A stretch of 64,000 bases of DNA. It comes from Opitutales bacterium. Its GTDB lineage: Bacteria; Verrucomicrobiota; Verrucomicrobiia; Opitutales; Seribacteraceae. The stretch is from NCBI GenBank assembly GCA_028101545.1, contig JAOHKZ010000006.1, forward strand, positions 1-64,000, in the 5' to 3' direction. A program made the position numbers and the translations under genes. A model generated the notes under the pieces. The model did no database searches, was not told the DNA's origin, and was given only the letters and a program-made list of their open reading frames with translations. Of the stretch, positions 38,766-48,068 are shown one piece after another (positions within the stretch are counted from its first letter, which is position 1; every line of letters starts with the position of its first letter).

Positions 38766-40133
38766 ATGAATCCAAATTTGCTTATAGTTGACGACGAACA
38801 ACATACTCGAGAGGGTTTAGAGTTAGCCTTAGAGGATAACTTTGAAGTGTTTTTAGCCTCAAGTCCAGATGAAGCTTTCAATGTAATGGAATCTGAACCT
38901 TTGGAAGTAATTCTCACCGATTTAAGGATGGGTCACCAAAGCGGGATGGCCGTTATCGATCGGGCCATTTCTCTTTCTAATAATCCAATATGTATCATGA
39001 TGACTGCATATGGCGAAGTAGATATTGCCGTAGAAGCTATGAAAAGAGGTGCTTTTGACTTTCTTTCAAAACCAGTAAATCTGGAAAAATTAGATTTGCT
39101 CATTAAAAGAGGTTTAGAATCTAAGAAATTAAAGAAAGAAAATAATGACTTACATAATCGTTTAGATAAAAAGTTTAGTTTTCAGGGAATACTTGGAAAA
39201 TCTCCTGCGCTTGAGCAAGTACTAGAAAAGGTTAAACTTGTAGGACCTTCTAAGGCAACTGTCTTGTTAACGGGTGAAACAGGCACAGGAAAAGAATTGG
39301 TAGCACAATCTATTCATCAAAACAGTGATCGATCTAGAGGTCCTTTTGTTCCTGTTCATTGTGCTGCACTTCCATCAAATTTACTTGAGAGCGAGTTGTT
39401 TGGACACGAAAAGGGAGCTTTCACGGGGGCTACAGAAAGAAGAATTGGACGTTTTGAATCTGCAAACAAGGGAACTTTATTTTTGGACGAAATAGGAGAA
39501 ATTGATTCAGCTACACAGGTAAAACTACTTCGTTTTCTTGAAACTAAATCAATTGAACGTTTGGGCAGTTTAAATACACTAGAAATCGACACCCGTTTAG
39601 TTTGTGCCACTAATAAGAATTTGTTGCAAATGACACAAAACGGTAAATTTCGAGAAGATCTATATTATCGGTTAAATGTTGTCACTATTCAACTACCTCC
39701 GTTATCAGAGCGGGGAGATGATATCTCCTTGCTACTTGATTATTTTCTTTCCTATTTTTCAAAAGAAAATAATTTCCCATCACCTCAATTAAATTCAGAA
39801 ACTATTGGAATCTTAAATTCTTATTCATGGCCAGGAAATATTCGAGAGTTACGAAACTTTTGCGAGAATTTAGTTGTTTTAAATAGAGGGGGTGTAATTA
39901 CGCCTTACGACTTAGATCCTCGTTTCTTCGACCAAAATAATAGTCAAGATTCTGCTTTGTCAAATTCTCCCACATCACTCTCCGTTGAAGAAAATGAAAA
40001 ACGGCTGTTACGAAATGCTCTTTTGCAAGCCGGCGGAAACAGAACAAAAGCTGCCGCACTCATGGGGGTAAGTCGTAGAACCCTTCATCGAAAACTAGTG
40101 CGCTGGCCAGAATTGGATACTGAAACTAAATAG
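38766..40133 (+). CDS. Sigma-54-dependent response regulator, NtrC-like
   Basis: This 455-residue activator has a receiver domain with acidic residues D9/D10, phosphoacceptor D52 in LTDLRM, and the lysine of FLSKPVN. The AAA+ domain has Walker A GETGTGKE near residue 169, the sigma-54 contact loop GAFTGA, and LFLDEIGEI. The C-terminal Fis-type helix-turn-helix has NRTKAAALMGVSRRTLHRKL. It is the output partner of the preceding kinase. RpoN-dependent targets (GG-N10-GC promoters) were not obvious nearby. Confidence 0.95.
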   Translation: MNPNLLIVDDEQHTREGLELALEDNFEVFLASSPDEAFNVMESEPLEVILTDLRMGHQSGMAVIDRAISLSNNPICIMMTAYGEVDIAVEAMKRGAFDFLSKPVNLEKLDLLIKRGLESKKLKKENNDLHNRLDKKFSFQGILGKSPALEQVLEKVKLVGPSKATVLLTGETGTGKELVAQSIHQNSDRSRGPFVPVHCAALPSNLLESELFGHEKGAFTGATERRIGRFESANKGTLFLDEIGEIDSATQVKLLRFLETKSIERLGSLNTLEIDTRLVCATNKNLLQMTQNGKFREDLYYRLNVVTIQLPPLSERGDDISLLLDYFLSYFSKENNFPSPQLNSETIGILNSYSWPGNIRELRNFCENLVVLNRGGVITPYDLDPRFFDQNNSQDSALSNSPTSLSVEENEKRLLRNALLQAGGNRTKAAALMGVSRRTLHRKLVRWPELDTETK

Positions 40134-40156
40134 AGTATCTAAGTAGGGTAAGAAAA

Positions 40157-40231
<75 letters not shown>

Positions 40232-40350
40232 ATAAATCCTCATTATGGAGAATCATTTCCATACTGTCAATCTTGAGGAATTAAATTTGTTCTCTTTGTA
40301 TTTTAACAGAAGTAGACGGAACTCTTGAGATCAAAGGACCTACGAGAACA

Positions 40351-40390
40351 AATGAAAACAAAAGGTCCCCGTCCTCTTGAGACGGAGACC
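40351..40390 (-). terminator. Terminator-like hairpin downstream of the TonB receptor gene
   Basis: Read on the minus strand, GGTCTCCGTC and GACGGGGACC form a stem of about ten pairs (one G-T pairing) around TCAAGAG, spanning 40364-40390. A T-rich tract (complement of 40351-40363) follows. It lies 140 nt after the stop of the TonB-dependent receptor gene and would end its transcript. Confidence 0.6.
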
Positions 40391-40426
40391 AAGTGTATAT
40401 TATCAATTTTTTTGCGTTGAAAGTGG

Positions 40427-40461
40427 CCTCGCCCTGTTTAAGCCAAAAGGGCGAGGTTTTT
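40427..40461 (+). terminator. Strong intrinsic terminator, plus strand
   Basis: CCTCGCCCT (40427-40435) pairs perfectly with AGGGCGAGG (40448-40456) around a 12-nt loop, followed by five T residues. On the plus strand it would stop read-through from the two-component operon into the receptor gene. The minus-strand side lacks a T run. Confidence 0.75.
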
Positions 40462-40528
40462 AAGCTTTTGCTTCCTGCCCAAAAACAAAAGCATGATGTT
40501 CAAAACTATGAACTTGAAACAAACAAAG

Positions 40529-42625
40529 TTAGAAACTGCTGGTAATTCCAAATGTTGCATTAACCGGTGCTCCTACAGATGCTTGGTGCGTACTGTGTGA
40601 ATTTGGGAAATATACCTCGTCTGTAAGATTCTCAATGTTGACTTGCAAACGTGTATTATCAGTAAGTGCGTATGTTGCCCCTACATCAACCCGAGTGTAA
40701 TCCGGTAATACAGGAGTAGTAGATGATCCAATTTGGCTTTCACCTTGGTAGATTACTCCTAAGTTAACCGCGAGACGGTCAGAAAGAAGATAGTTGTTCC
40801 ATATTGAGAACATATCTTCTGGTGCCTCACGAAGCCGACCGCCGGTACTGGATTCAGCGTCTAGGCTTGTATAGCCAGCAATCAAGTACCATTTATCTGT
40901 TAACGCTCCAAGAATTTGAAGTTCAAAACCAGAGACATCAGATTTTTCTTTATAGAATGTCGCACCATTGTCGTTGGTTTGTGGTTTGTTCGCTTCAACA
41001 TTGAAAAACGCAGCTGAAAAACTTAGTCCATTTGGCAAATCATATTTGACGCCAAATTCTGTGTTTTCAAAAGTGTTAGGGTCACTCTTGTTATCATATG
41101 CATTCAAACTTGCGTATTGGTCGCCTTTTATTTGCTGGTATGACTCACTGTAGCTAGCATAAACAGCAGTGTTGTCCGTTACATCAAAAACAATACCTGC
41201 TCTTGGTGAAATTGTATCATCTGAATCAGTGTAGTTAGCACTATTCTTAACATCTTTAACATCATAGTCCATTTTATCGAACCGGACACCCAAAACGAGA
41301 TCAAGAGAATCGGTAAGTTCGATTTCATCTAACAAGTAAGCAGAGACAACAGAAAGATCACCTAAAGTCTTGTCATTGATCGATGTTGTATAGTTATTAA
41401 CGGTAGTGTTACCACTTGAGTTGACACCACTGTTTCTATTGACCATGAGTCTGCTTATTGTAAAAGTTTCTGTATCGGAGTCCGCGTTATCATCAGGAGT
41501 CCAATCTGCATTATAACGATCATTGTCATTTGAGGTCTCAATGAATTCTAAACCTGCAATAAGATTGTGTACGATGTCACCCATTTCAAATTCTCCATTT
41601 ACTTGATAGGAAAAGGTAGTTGTTTCGCGTTGAGTAGTATCTACATAACCATCTAGTTTTACAGTACCCGCAGCATCATCATAACTAGAAGCGTAAAGGT
41701 TTTGGTACAGTTTATCATGATCTGAGTGACTCACGGAAAGGCGACCGCTTAATGAATCTGTGAGTTCGTGTTCATAGATTGCTTTAAAAATATGTGCTTC
41801 ATGTGTTGAGTAATTCTCTGTTGGGTCACCAAAAACAAAATCTTTTAAACTCTCTACAGGTTTTCCATCAGATCCGGTAGGTATACCTCGGTCAATGAAC
41901 CTTTCTTGGTTTAGGTATTCATATGAAAGGTCAAGTGTACTTCCATCTCCCAAAAGATACTTCATTGTTGGGTTTACTCCAAAAGAATCACCATAATAAT
42001 AATCTCGATGATTTTCTAGGCTCTCGCCAAACATATTGATTCTGAAAGCTTGGTTATCACCAATTTTGTAGTTACTATCTAATTGAACATTGGTTTCACC
42101 AAAGGTGTCAATGCTGCCACTTACTGTATTAAAGCTTTCACCGATTACTCCTTTTTTGGAAACTCGATTAATTATACCATATGCTCCACCGAATCCGGAA
42201 AGAAGTGCGTTTGGTCCACGCAGAACTTCAACTTGATCTATATTGTAGAGTGGTCGGTAGTATTGCACATCGTCTCGAATACCGTCTCTATAAAAGTCTT
42301 GTGTAGTACGAACACCACGGATTACAGCGGCATCACGATGACCCTCTCCTTGAGATGTGTTGACACCTGGGGTGTAGTCAATGACATCACCTATGCTTTT
42401 TAAGCCTTGTGCCTTAATTTGCTCGCTCGTCATAATGGACAAACTCTGCGGAATATCTTTGATAGGCATGGAAGTTTTCATACCTGACGATAAAGTTGAT
42501 GCATCAGATTTGGAACCTACCACGCTAAGAGGCGAAAGCTCAGGTGCATTATTTTGAGAATGCCCAATTGTAGCGAGTGCAAACATTGCACTCATAGGCA
42601 AGAGTAGTTTGTTTTTATATTTCAT
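40529..42625 (-). CDS. TonB-dependent siderophore receptor
   Basis: This outer-membrane gated beta-barrel imports ferric siderophores with TonB energy. The ATG at 42625 gives MKYKNKLLLPMSAMFALATI, a good signal peptide ending near GHSQ, and is preferred over an in-frame GTG at 42649. The plug domain has MKTSMPIKDIPQSLSIMTSE, RGVRTTQDFYRDGIRDDVQY and VEVLRGPNALLSGFGG. The C-terminal part is a 22-strand-type barrel ending in Phe (TSSF), with NIENLTDEVY near the end. Two Fur-like boxes lie upstream. No siderophore synthesis or TonB/ExbBD gene is adjacent. Confidence 0.94.
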   Translation of the reverse strand: MKYKNKLLLPMSAMFALATIGHSQNNAPELSPLSVVGSKSDASTLSSGMKTSMPIKDIPQSLSIMTSEQIKAQGLKSIGDVIDYTPGVNTSQGEGHRDAAVIRGVRTTQDFYRDGIRDDVQYYRPLYNIDQVEVLRGPNALLSGFGGAYGIINRVSKKGVIGESFNTVSGSIDTFGETNVQLDSNYKIGDNQAFRINMFGESLENHRDYYYGDSFGVNPTMKYLLGDGSTLDLSYEYLNQERFIDRGIPTGSDGKPVESLKDFVFGDPTENYSTHEAHIFKAIYEHELTDSLSGRLSVSHSDHDKLYQNLYASSYDDAAGTVKLDGYVDTTQRETTTFSYQVNGEFEMGDIVHNLIAGLEFIETSNDNDRYNADWTPDDNADSDTETFTISRLMVNRNSGVNSSGNTTVNNYTTSINDKTLGDLSVVSAYLLDEIELTDSLDLVLGVRFDKMDYDVKDVKNSANYTDSDDTISPRAGIVFDVTDNTAVYASYSESYQQIKGDQYASLNAYDNKSDPNTFENTEFGVKYDLPNGLSFSAAFFNVEANKPQTNDNGATFYKEKSDVSGFELQILGALTDKWYLIAGYTSLDAESSTGGRLREAPEDMFSIWNNYLLSDRLAVNLGVIYQGESQIGSSTTPVLPDYTRVDVGATYALTDNTRLQVNIENLTDEVYFPNSHSTHQASVGAPVNATFGITSSF

Positions 42626-42667
42626 GTTTAGTTTATAAAAGTTTGTCACCTACATCAAGATTGATAC

Positions 42668-42705
42668 TGAGACTCAATCTCATGTGATACTGAGACTCAA
42701 TCTCA
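42668..42705 (-). promoter_or_regulatory. Two tandem Fur-like boxes
   Basis: TGAGACTCAATCTCA occurs at 42668-42682 and again at 42691-42705, a 23-bp period; the flanking TGATAC is also repeated. Each is a 7-1-7 inverted repeat close to the Fur core TGATAATNATTATCA, and the 19-bp GATACTGAGACTCAATCTC agrees with the classical Fur box at 14 of 19 positions. The distal copy covers the -10 region expected from the -35 at 42718-42723. Iron repression by a Fur protein is strongly suggested. Confidence 0.8.
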
Positions 42706-42717
42706 ATAGTTGTTGCA

Positions 42718-42723
42718 TGTCAA
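42718..42723 (-). promoter_or_regulatory. Consensus -35 of the TonB receptor promoter
   Basis: Read on the minus strand this is a perfect TTGACA. A 17-nt spacer puts the -10 at 42695-42700 (TTGAGT, weak), inside the distal Fur-like box. A weak -10 under a repressor box fits an iron-controlled promoter. Confidence 0.5.
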
Positions 42724-42780
42724 GCCTTATAAAATAATTTTTATTCTATGCTTGGGCTAAGACTTTCTTATTTGAAAGTT

Positions 42781-43935
42781 TTAAACCTTAGGTAGGTTAA
42801 ATTCTTCTCTAACTGAATTTATTTTGAGGGTAACTTCTTTAAGTGTTTTACCTAAAATTGAAATGTGTCCCATTTTGCGACCTTTGCGAGCTTCTCGTTT
42901 TCCATAAAGATGCAAAGAGGCACCGGGGATATTCGTTATAGCAGACCAATCTGGAGATGAATGTTTTTCGGGCCATAGATCGCCTAATAAGTTCATCATA
43001 ATTACAGGCGATAGTAAGCGGGTGCTTCCCAAGGGAATACCGCTAATGGCACGGGCTTGGTTTTCAAATTGCGAACACACACATGCATTAATCGTATGAT
43101 GCCCTGAGTTGTGTGGTCGGGGAGCAAGTTCATTTACCAATAATCGATCGTCAGAAGAGATGAAGAATTCAACGGCAAGGATTCCGACATAATTTAGAGA
43201 TTCAGCAATTTCTAAAGCCAATCTTTTTGATTCGGATAAAATATTATCGTTAATTCTAGCGGGTACTATTGAAACATCAAGTATATGATTTCTGTGGATA
43301 TTTTCGACAGGATCATAGGTGGCCACTTGTCCATTATTATTTCTAACAACCAGTACAGATACTTCAGATTTTAAGGAAATACATTCTTCAATAACGACCC
43401 CACCCCCACCAAAACTTTTCCAAGCTTCATCAATCTCTTGATCGCACAATCCAGATGTAAGTTTTAGTTGGCCTTTTCCGTCATACCCAAATTCAGCTGT
43501 TTTAACAATGACATCTGTGTTTAATTCAAGAAGTCCTGATTTGAAGGATTCGAGATCTTTGGCGATTCTAAATTTCGCACAACTAAAACCATTTTCAGAA
43601 AGAAAAGCCTTTTCGCGTTCTCGGTGTTGACATATGGAAATTGCTTCACTGTTTGGATACAGGTGTATGTGCTGTTCCACGGCTTCGAGGGTGGCTTGAG
43701 GAAGATTTTCAAATTCAACGGTCGCGACATTGACTTTTTCTGTAAATTTTTTCAGGGCAGCCTGATCATCAAATGGCTCGTCTAATAGCTGGTCTGCAGT
43801 AGCTGCTGCTCCGGAACGATCGCCACCTGTCCAAGTCAAAACTTTGTATCCCATTCTGCGCGCATCCAGCGAAAGCATTCTTCCTAATTGACCACCTCCT
43901 AGAACACCAATCCACAACTCACCGTCGATTTTCAT
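42781..43935 (-). CDS. purK: N5-carboxyaminoimidazole ribonucleotide synthase
   Basis: PurK makes N5-CAIR from AIR, ATP and bicarbonate in purine synthesis. The reading frame is open further upstream from a TTG inside purE, but the ATG at 43935 gives MKIDGELWIGVLGGGQLGRM, the correct N terminus, for 384 residues. ATP-grasp features include VKTAEFGYDGKGQ, VVIEECISLKSEVSVLV and NELAPRPHNSGHHT. It lies 7 nt after purE, a standard purEK pair. Confidence 0.96.
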   Translation of the reverse strand: MKIDGELWIGVLGGGQLGRMLSLDARRMGYKVLTWTGGDRSGAAATADQLLDEPFDDQAALKKFTEKVNVATVEFENLPQATLEAVEQHIHLYPNSEAISICQHREREKAFLSENGFSCAKFRIAKDLESFKSGLLELNTDVIVKTAEFGYDGKGQLKLTSGLCDQEIDEAWKSFGGGGVVIEECISLKSEVSVLVVRNNNGQVATYDPVENIHRNHILDVSIVPARINDNILSESKRLALEIAESLNYVGILAVEFFISSDDRLLVNELAPRPHNSGHHTINACVCSQFENQARAISGIPLGSTRLLSPVIMMNLLGDLWPEKHSSPDWSAITNIPGASLHLYGKREARKGRKMGHISILGKTLKEVTLKINSVREEFNLPKV

Positions 43936-43942
43936 GTAAGAA

Positions 43943-44446
43943 TTACTTCGGGGATAGTTCGGTTGATTCAATTTTTTCTGTTTGTTCGTCTCTAAAAGTT
44001 TTGAGCTTTTCTGCCAATGTTTCATTTCCATTTGCAGCAAGCATGGAGATGGCAAAAAGTGCAGCATTTGTTGCTCCTGCTTCTCCGATTGCAAAGGTGG
44101 CTGTTGGTACGCCAGCTGGCATCTGGACAATTGAAAGAAGAGAATCTAAACCTTTTAAGCATTTCGATTTAACTGGAACACCTAATACAGGAATAGTTGT
44201 CATAGAAGCAGTCATTCCAGGTAAATGTGCTGCACCACCTGCACCTGCAATAATACATTTTAACCCCCTTTTCTCAGCCGTTTTAGCATATTCGAAAAGA
44301 AGATTTGGAGTCCTGTGAGCACTTACAATTTTTGCTTCAAATGAAACCCCAAACTTTTCTAGTATAATAGCAGAATTTTCCATTGTGGGCCAATCTGATT
44401 GGCTACCCATAATTATCCCGATGTTAGGTAAACTTGAATTGGACAT
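43943..44446 (-). CDS. purE: N5-carboxyaminoimidazole ribonucleotide mutase
   Basis: PurE moves the carboxyl group of N5-CAIR to make CAIR. The ATG at 44446 (167 residues) is preferred over the upstream ATG at 44497, because it places the family motif [14 protein letters not shown] near residue 9. The motifs [14 protein letters not shown] and [12 protein letters not shown] are active-site segments. It is the first gene of purE-purK. Confidence 0.96.
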   Translation of the reverse strand: MSNSSLPNIGIIMGSQSDWPTMENSAIILEKFGVSFEAKIVSAHRTPNLLFEYAKTAEKRGLKCIIAGAGGAAHLPGMTASMTTIPVLGVPVKSKCLKGLDSLLSIVQMPAGVPTATFAIGEAGATNAALFAISMLAANGNETLAEKLKTFRDEQTEKIESTELSPK

Positions 44447-44689
44447 CTTCCAACTGATAAGAAGTAGAAGCCTGCTAGCAAGACCAATTCGTCGCATTCT
44501 AAAGAATTGAAATTAAATTATAACTCAAAAATCGATTTGAGCGGAGTTTTATAATTTTGGTTAAATTTAAAATGCGAGAGATAAATATCTATTAAAATTA
44601 TACAGAGGGTTTAAAAATTGTTAGGTACTCGTTATAAAATTTAACCGATTGACCGAATGCCCTTATTTTCTTTATGTCTAAGGACAGAA

Positions 44690-44764
44690 GCTCCTGTAGT
44701 TCAATGGATAGAACATTGGTCTCCGGAACCGAAGATCTGGGTTCGACTCCCAGCGGGAGTGCCA
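44690..44764 (+). tRNA. trnR: tRNA-Arg (CCG anticodon)
   Basis: A 75-nt tRNA with acceptor GCTCCTG/CGGGAGT (including G-T pairs), discriminator G and encoded CCA. The anticodon stem TTGGT/ACCGA holds loop CTCCGGA, giving CCG, which reads arginine codon CGG. A bulged inverted repeat AGTAATT/AATTACT at 44766-44799 may form its 3' processing or termination signal. Confidence 0.95.
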
Positions 44765-44821
44765 TAGTAATTCAATCATTCTAGTTTTGAATAATTACTT
44801 AAAATATATAATGTAATTCTT

Positions 44822-45595
44822 ATGAATTTATCCCAAATTGAACCGGTTTCAAAAAAGTTGGAGGCTCATCCAGTATTTAGTAATTTAAACACTCTTGATG
44901 AATTGAGAGTTTTTATGGAGCATCATGTTTTTGCGGTTTGGGATTTTATGTCCCTGCTTAAAAGGCTTCAAGAAATCTATGTTCCCCACGGTTCGCCATG
45001 GGTCCCACATTCCAATGGTAATGTGGTTCGTTTTATTAACGAAATTGTAATGGAGGAAGAGTCGGACGAAGCTTACAATGCAAATGGAGAGCGTTACGCC
45101 AGTCATTTTGAAATTTATTTGGAAGCAATGAAAGAAGTCGGAGCATCCACGGATTCAATTGATCATTTTCTTAGTGAAGTTGTTTCGTCCGGGTTAAAGA
45201 AAGCTATGGATCTTTCTTGTGTTCCTGCCCCTTCTCGGGAATTCATGAAACATACATTTGAACTTATTGAGCAAGGCAAAGGTCATGAAATAGCAGCATC
45301 CTTTTCAATCGGCAGAGAAAGTATTGTGCCTGTTATGTTTAAACGAATTCTTGAATTAACAAAAATTGGAGTTAGTAATGCCCCCGTTTTCCACTACTAT
45401 TTAGAAAGACATGCCCATTTGGATGGCGAGCATCATGGTCCAATGGCACTCAAATTACTCGATGATTTATGTGCGAATGAGCAAGAAAAAGAAAATGAAG
45501 TTATCTTGCAGGTTCAATCAAGCCTTAATGCTAGAATTAAGTTGTGGGATGGTGTTATTTTGGCAACAGGAAGTGCTCGCTTACTTTCCTCTTAG
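44822..45595 (+). CDS. DUF3050 (heme-oxygenase-fold) protein
   Basis: The 257-residue product resembles the DUF3050 family, predicted to have an all-helical heme-oxygenase-like fold. Typical segments are LRVFMEHHVFAVWDFMSLLK near residues 28-47, the acidic EIVMEEESDE, and the His-rich HYYLERHAHLDGEHHGP near residues 198-214, possible metal ligands. It is soluble, with no signal peptide. The biochemical role is unknown. It ends in a 4-bp overlap with the convergent epimerase-like gene. Confidence 0.8.
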   Translation: MNLSQIEPVSKKLEAHPVFSNLNTLDELRVFMEHHVFAVWDFMSLLKRLQEIYVPHGSPWVPHSNGNVVRFINEIVMEEESDEAYNANGERYASHFEIYLEAMKEVGASTDSIDHFLSEVVSSGLKKAMDLSCVPAPSREFMKHTFELIEQGKGHEIAASFSIGRESIVPVMFKRILELTKIGVSNAPVFHYYLERHAHLDGEHHGPMALKLLDDLCANEQEKENEVILQVQSSLNARIKLWDGVILATGSARLLSS

Positions 45596-46503
45596 GCCAA
45601 TTCGATTTCCACGGTAAACTCATCTCTCCCGCCAGGTGGGACTGATCTTGTAGTTTTGTTTTCTGGTGCATTGGGTGGAGACATCCAAGGCTCTATGCAA
45701 TAATAAGGCGAATCATCTTTTGTCCATGTTACGAAAGTTAATCTAGAGCCATTTTCTGATCCCCCTACTTCGGAAATTTTAATAGGTTCTTCTTGATTGA
45801 GGAGTGACACTTCAGCGATTGAATTTTTTAGTTCATAGTGTACTCGATTAATTAAATCTGGATCATCCAGGTTACATTCATTAGTTGGGTTTGGAGTTTT
45901 TTTCATCATACCTCCCGAATCATATTGAAAAACCTGCTTTGCATGAATCTCTAGACGATGATCCTGCAAACTTAAATCTTTTCTCCATGGAATTTGAAAG
46001 TAAGGATGTAAACCGGCAGACCAAGGTATTGGTTCCCTTCCTTCATTTTCTAAGACGAGGCTTATCTGTAAGGTCAACTCAAGAAAATGATAAATTACAG
46101 TAAAAGTGAAATCAAATGGATAAAAAGCTTTTATTTCCTCGGTAGGCTCAAGTTCAACTTCAAAGCCATGTTTGTCCATCGAGCGAATTCGAAAATCAGA
46201 ATGGCGGGCAAAACCATGCATTGGCATTGGCAATGAAGTGGATCCGTATCTCCAGTAGTCTTCCTTGCCGGAATCAAAACATTTTCCGGCAAAGGGAAAT
46301 AAGATGGGGATTCCGCCGTGTGTATTTTCAAAGGATTCAGAATTATGTTCTTCAGGCCAATGAATAACATCACGTACCGATCCATCGCTCATATTAATGT
46401 GCCAGTTAAGAAGCCTTGCTCCCTTTTCAGGCAGTGCCAGAAAAGTAGATGGTCCAACATCCCATCTTTTAATTTCCTGGTTTTGATAAATAACACTTTC
46501 CAT
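45592..46503 (-). CDS. Aldose 1-epimerase family protein
   Basis: The 303-residue product has the galactose-mutarotase-like layout: an N-terminal GARLLNW segment, GGIPILFPFAGK, MHGFARHSDFRI with the catalytic-type histidine, SAGLHPYFQIPW with the second histidine, and a C-terminal WTKDDSPYYCIEPWMSPPN. It probably interconverts sugar anomers, perhaps hexose phosphates as in YeaD-type enzymes. There is no sugar operon next to it to fix the substrate. Confidence 0.85.
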   Translation of the reverse strand: MESVIYQNQEIKRWDVGPSTFLALPEKGARLLNWHINMSDGSVRDVIHWPEEHNSESFENTHGGIPILFPFAGKCFDSGKEDYWRYGSTSLPMPMHGFARHSDFRIRSMDKHGFEVELEPTEEIKAFYPFDFTFTVIYHFLELTLQISLVLENEGREPIPWSAGLHPYFQIPWRKDLSLQDHRLEIHAKQVFQYDSGGMMKKTPNPTNECNLDDPDLINRVHYELKNSIAEVSLLNQEEPIKISEVGGSENGSRLTFVTWTKDDSPYYCIEPWMSPPNAPENKTTRSVPPGGRDEFTVEIELA

Positions 46504-46589
46504 AAGATATCAATTGCCCGTTCTTTGTTATTTGTGCAATGTATTTATGTAATTAGAATGATCTTTATAAATTATCCCTTATTTTTTCT

Positions 46590-48065
46590 GTGCTTAAAAT
46601 AACCCCAATTATATTATCTTTTCTCTTTTTACAGTTTTCATTCGTGCGTGGTGAAAATTTAGAGATAAATAAAACAAAGATTTCAGAAGGAAATTTTTCA
46701 TCAATGAATCCTTCTAAAATTGCTTTCCAGATTCCCATACTTGATCAAATAGGCCCCCCAATCCTTGATATTTTGCGAAGGGGCTTAAAGGATGCTATCA
46801 ATGAAAATGCTGATATTGTGATCATCGATATGGACACACCCGGTGGCGAGTTGGGAGTTACTTTGGAAATTATGCAGGAAATAATTGAATCTTTTGATCG
46901 GTTCGATGGTCCGATTATTACTTATGTTAACAGAGAGGCAATTTCAGCTGGTGCTTACATTGCCATTGCAACCAATGAGATAGCCTTTGCTCCATTTGCC
47001 CAGATTGGTGCTGCTGAAGCCGTAAGTGGTGGCGGTGGTAATATCGATTCATCAATGAAGCGAAAGCTAAATTCCTACTTGAAGGCAAAGATTAGAAGTT
47101 ACGCAGGGGAGCACCGTTATCGCTCTAGAGTTATGGCTTCGATGATGGATGCAAATGAAACTTTGATTATTGAGGGAACCCCGCCTCTTGCCTCTGATGG
47201 GTCGGTTATTCAAAAAGAAGGAGAACTTTTGACATTAACCGCAGAGGAGGCTGTCAAGAAATATGGAATTCCCCCTCAACCTTTATTGGGAATTGGAATT
47301 TATGAAAGCGTTGAAAAACTATTGGATGAAAAATGTGGTCCCGGAAATTACACACTAAAAAAAATGGAAATAAATTGGGCTGAGAAAGTCGGATTATGGC
47401 TCAATTCAATTGGACCGATTATAATTGGTATCGGATTGCTCGGATTGTTTATTGAGTTCAAAACACCCGGGTTTGGTTTTTTTGGAATTGCCGGAATCAT
47501 ATTCGTTTTAATCTTTTTTGGTTCAAAGTATGTTTCAGGTTTGGCAGGACAGGAAGAGGTCCTTGTCTTTCTCCTCGGAGTATCTTTGGTAATAGTGGAA
47601 TTATTTTTATTTCCCGGCCTAGTATTTCCAGCGATTATTGGTCTATTACTTATAGTGGGTTCAATCCTATGGGCCATGGTGGATATTTGGCCAAACACTG
47701 AATTTTCCTGGAACCTTGAAACTTTTCAGGGGCCAATACAGGAATTGTTTTTGGCAATTTTAGTGACGATCGGCTTAGTGTTGGCACTTACACGAATACT
47801 ACCCAAAACAACCCTTTGGAGTAGCCTTATTCTCTCCTCCTCCGCTGGAGGTAAGGTTCTTGCAAGTACTGATTTTGACAGCAGAGAAAAAAAAGCAAAT
47901 CCGGGGGACCTAGGGAAAACTGTCTCGGAACTTTACCCCACTGGTCAAGTGGAGATTGACGGGATTCGATATGAAGCAAGGACAAATTTAGGAAAGATCG
48001 AAAAGGGCTCATCCATTGAAGTTATCGGATCTAATGATTACGGGTTAATTGTGGAGAAGAAGTAG
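46590..48065 (+). CDS. Long NfeD protein with ClpP-class membrane protease domain
   Basis: The 491-residue product starts at GTG and has a signal peptide (residues 1-21). A ClpP/SppA-like serine protease domain follows, with MDTPGGELGV near residue 81 and the probable nucleophile Ser119 in NREAISAGAYIA. About four to five membrane spans occupy residues 270-420. The C terminus is an OB-fold NfeD domain. In other bacteria such proteins pair with stomatin/flotillin partners, and floA lies two genes downstream. Confidence 0.9.
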   Translation: MLKITPIILSFLFLQFSFVRGENLEINKTKISEGNFSSMNPSKIAFQIPILDQIGPPILDILRRGLKDAINENADIVIIDMDTPGGELGVTLEIMQEIIESFDRFDGPIITYVNREAISAGAYIAIATNEIAFAPFAQIGAAEAVSGGGGNIDSSMKRKLNSYLKAKIRSYAGEHRYRSRVMASMMDANETLIIEGTPPLASDGSVIQKEGELLTLTAEEAVKKYGIPPQPLLGIGIYESVEKLLDEKCGPGNYTLKKMEINWAEKVGLWLNSIGPIIIGIGLLGLFIEFKTPGFGFFGIAGIIFVLIFFGSKYVSGLAGQEEVLVFLLGVSLVIVELFLFPGLVFPAIIGLLLIVGSILWAMVDIWPNTEFSWNLETFQGPIQELFLAILVTIGLVLALTRILPKTTLWSSLILSSSAGGKVLASTDFDSREKKANPGDLGKTVSELYPTGQVEIDGIRYEARTNLGKIEKGSSIEVIGSNDYGLIVEKK

Positions 48066-48068
48066 AAC

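Noticed and set aside
39356-39610. Minus-strand frame within the NtrC-like gene
   Set aside because: Antisense of the conserved AAA+ core with no independent support.
42626-42649. GTG start eight codons upstream in the TonB receptor gene
   Set aside because: The ATG at 42625 gives a better signal peptide without extra polar residues before it.
43936-44130. TTG-initiated 65-residue extension of PurK
   Set aside because: It overlaps purE in another frame and does not resemble PurK; the ATG at 43935 is the family start.
44766-44799. Hairpin after tRNA-Arg as an intrinsic terminator
   Set aside because: The stem is AT-rich with a 3-nt bulge and is followed by A-rich rather than T-rich sequence; left as a comment on the tRNA.
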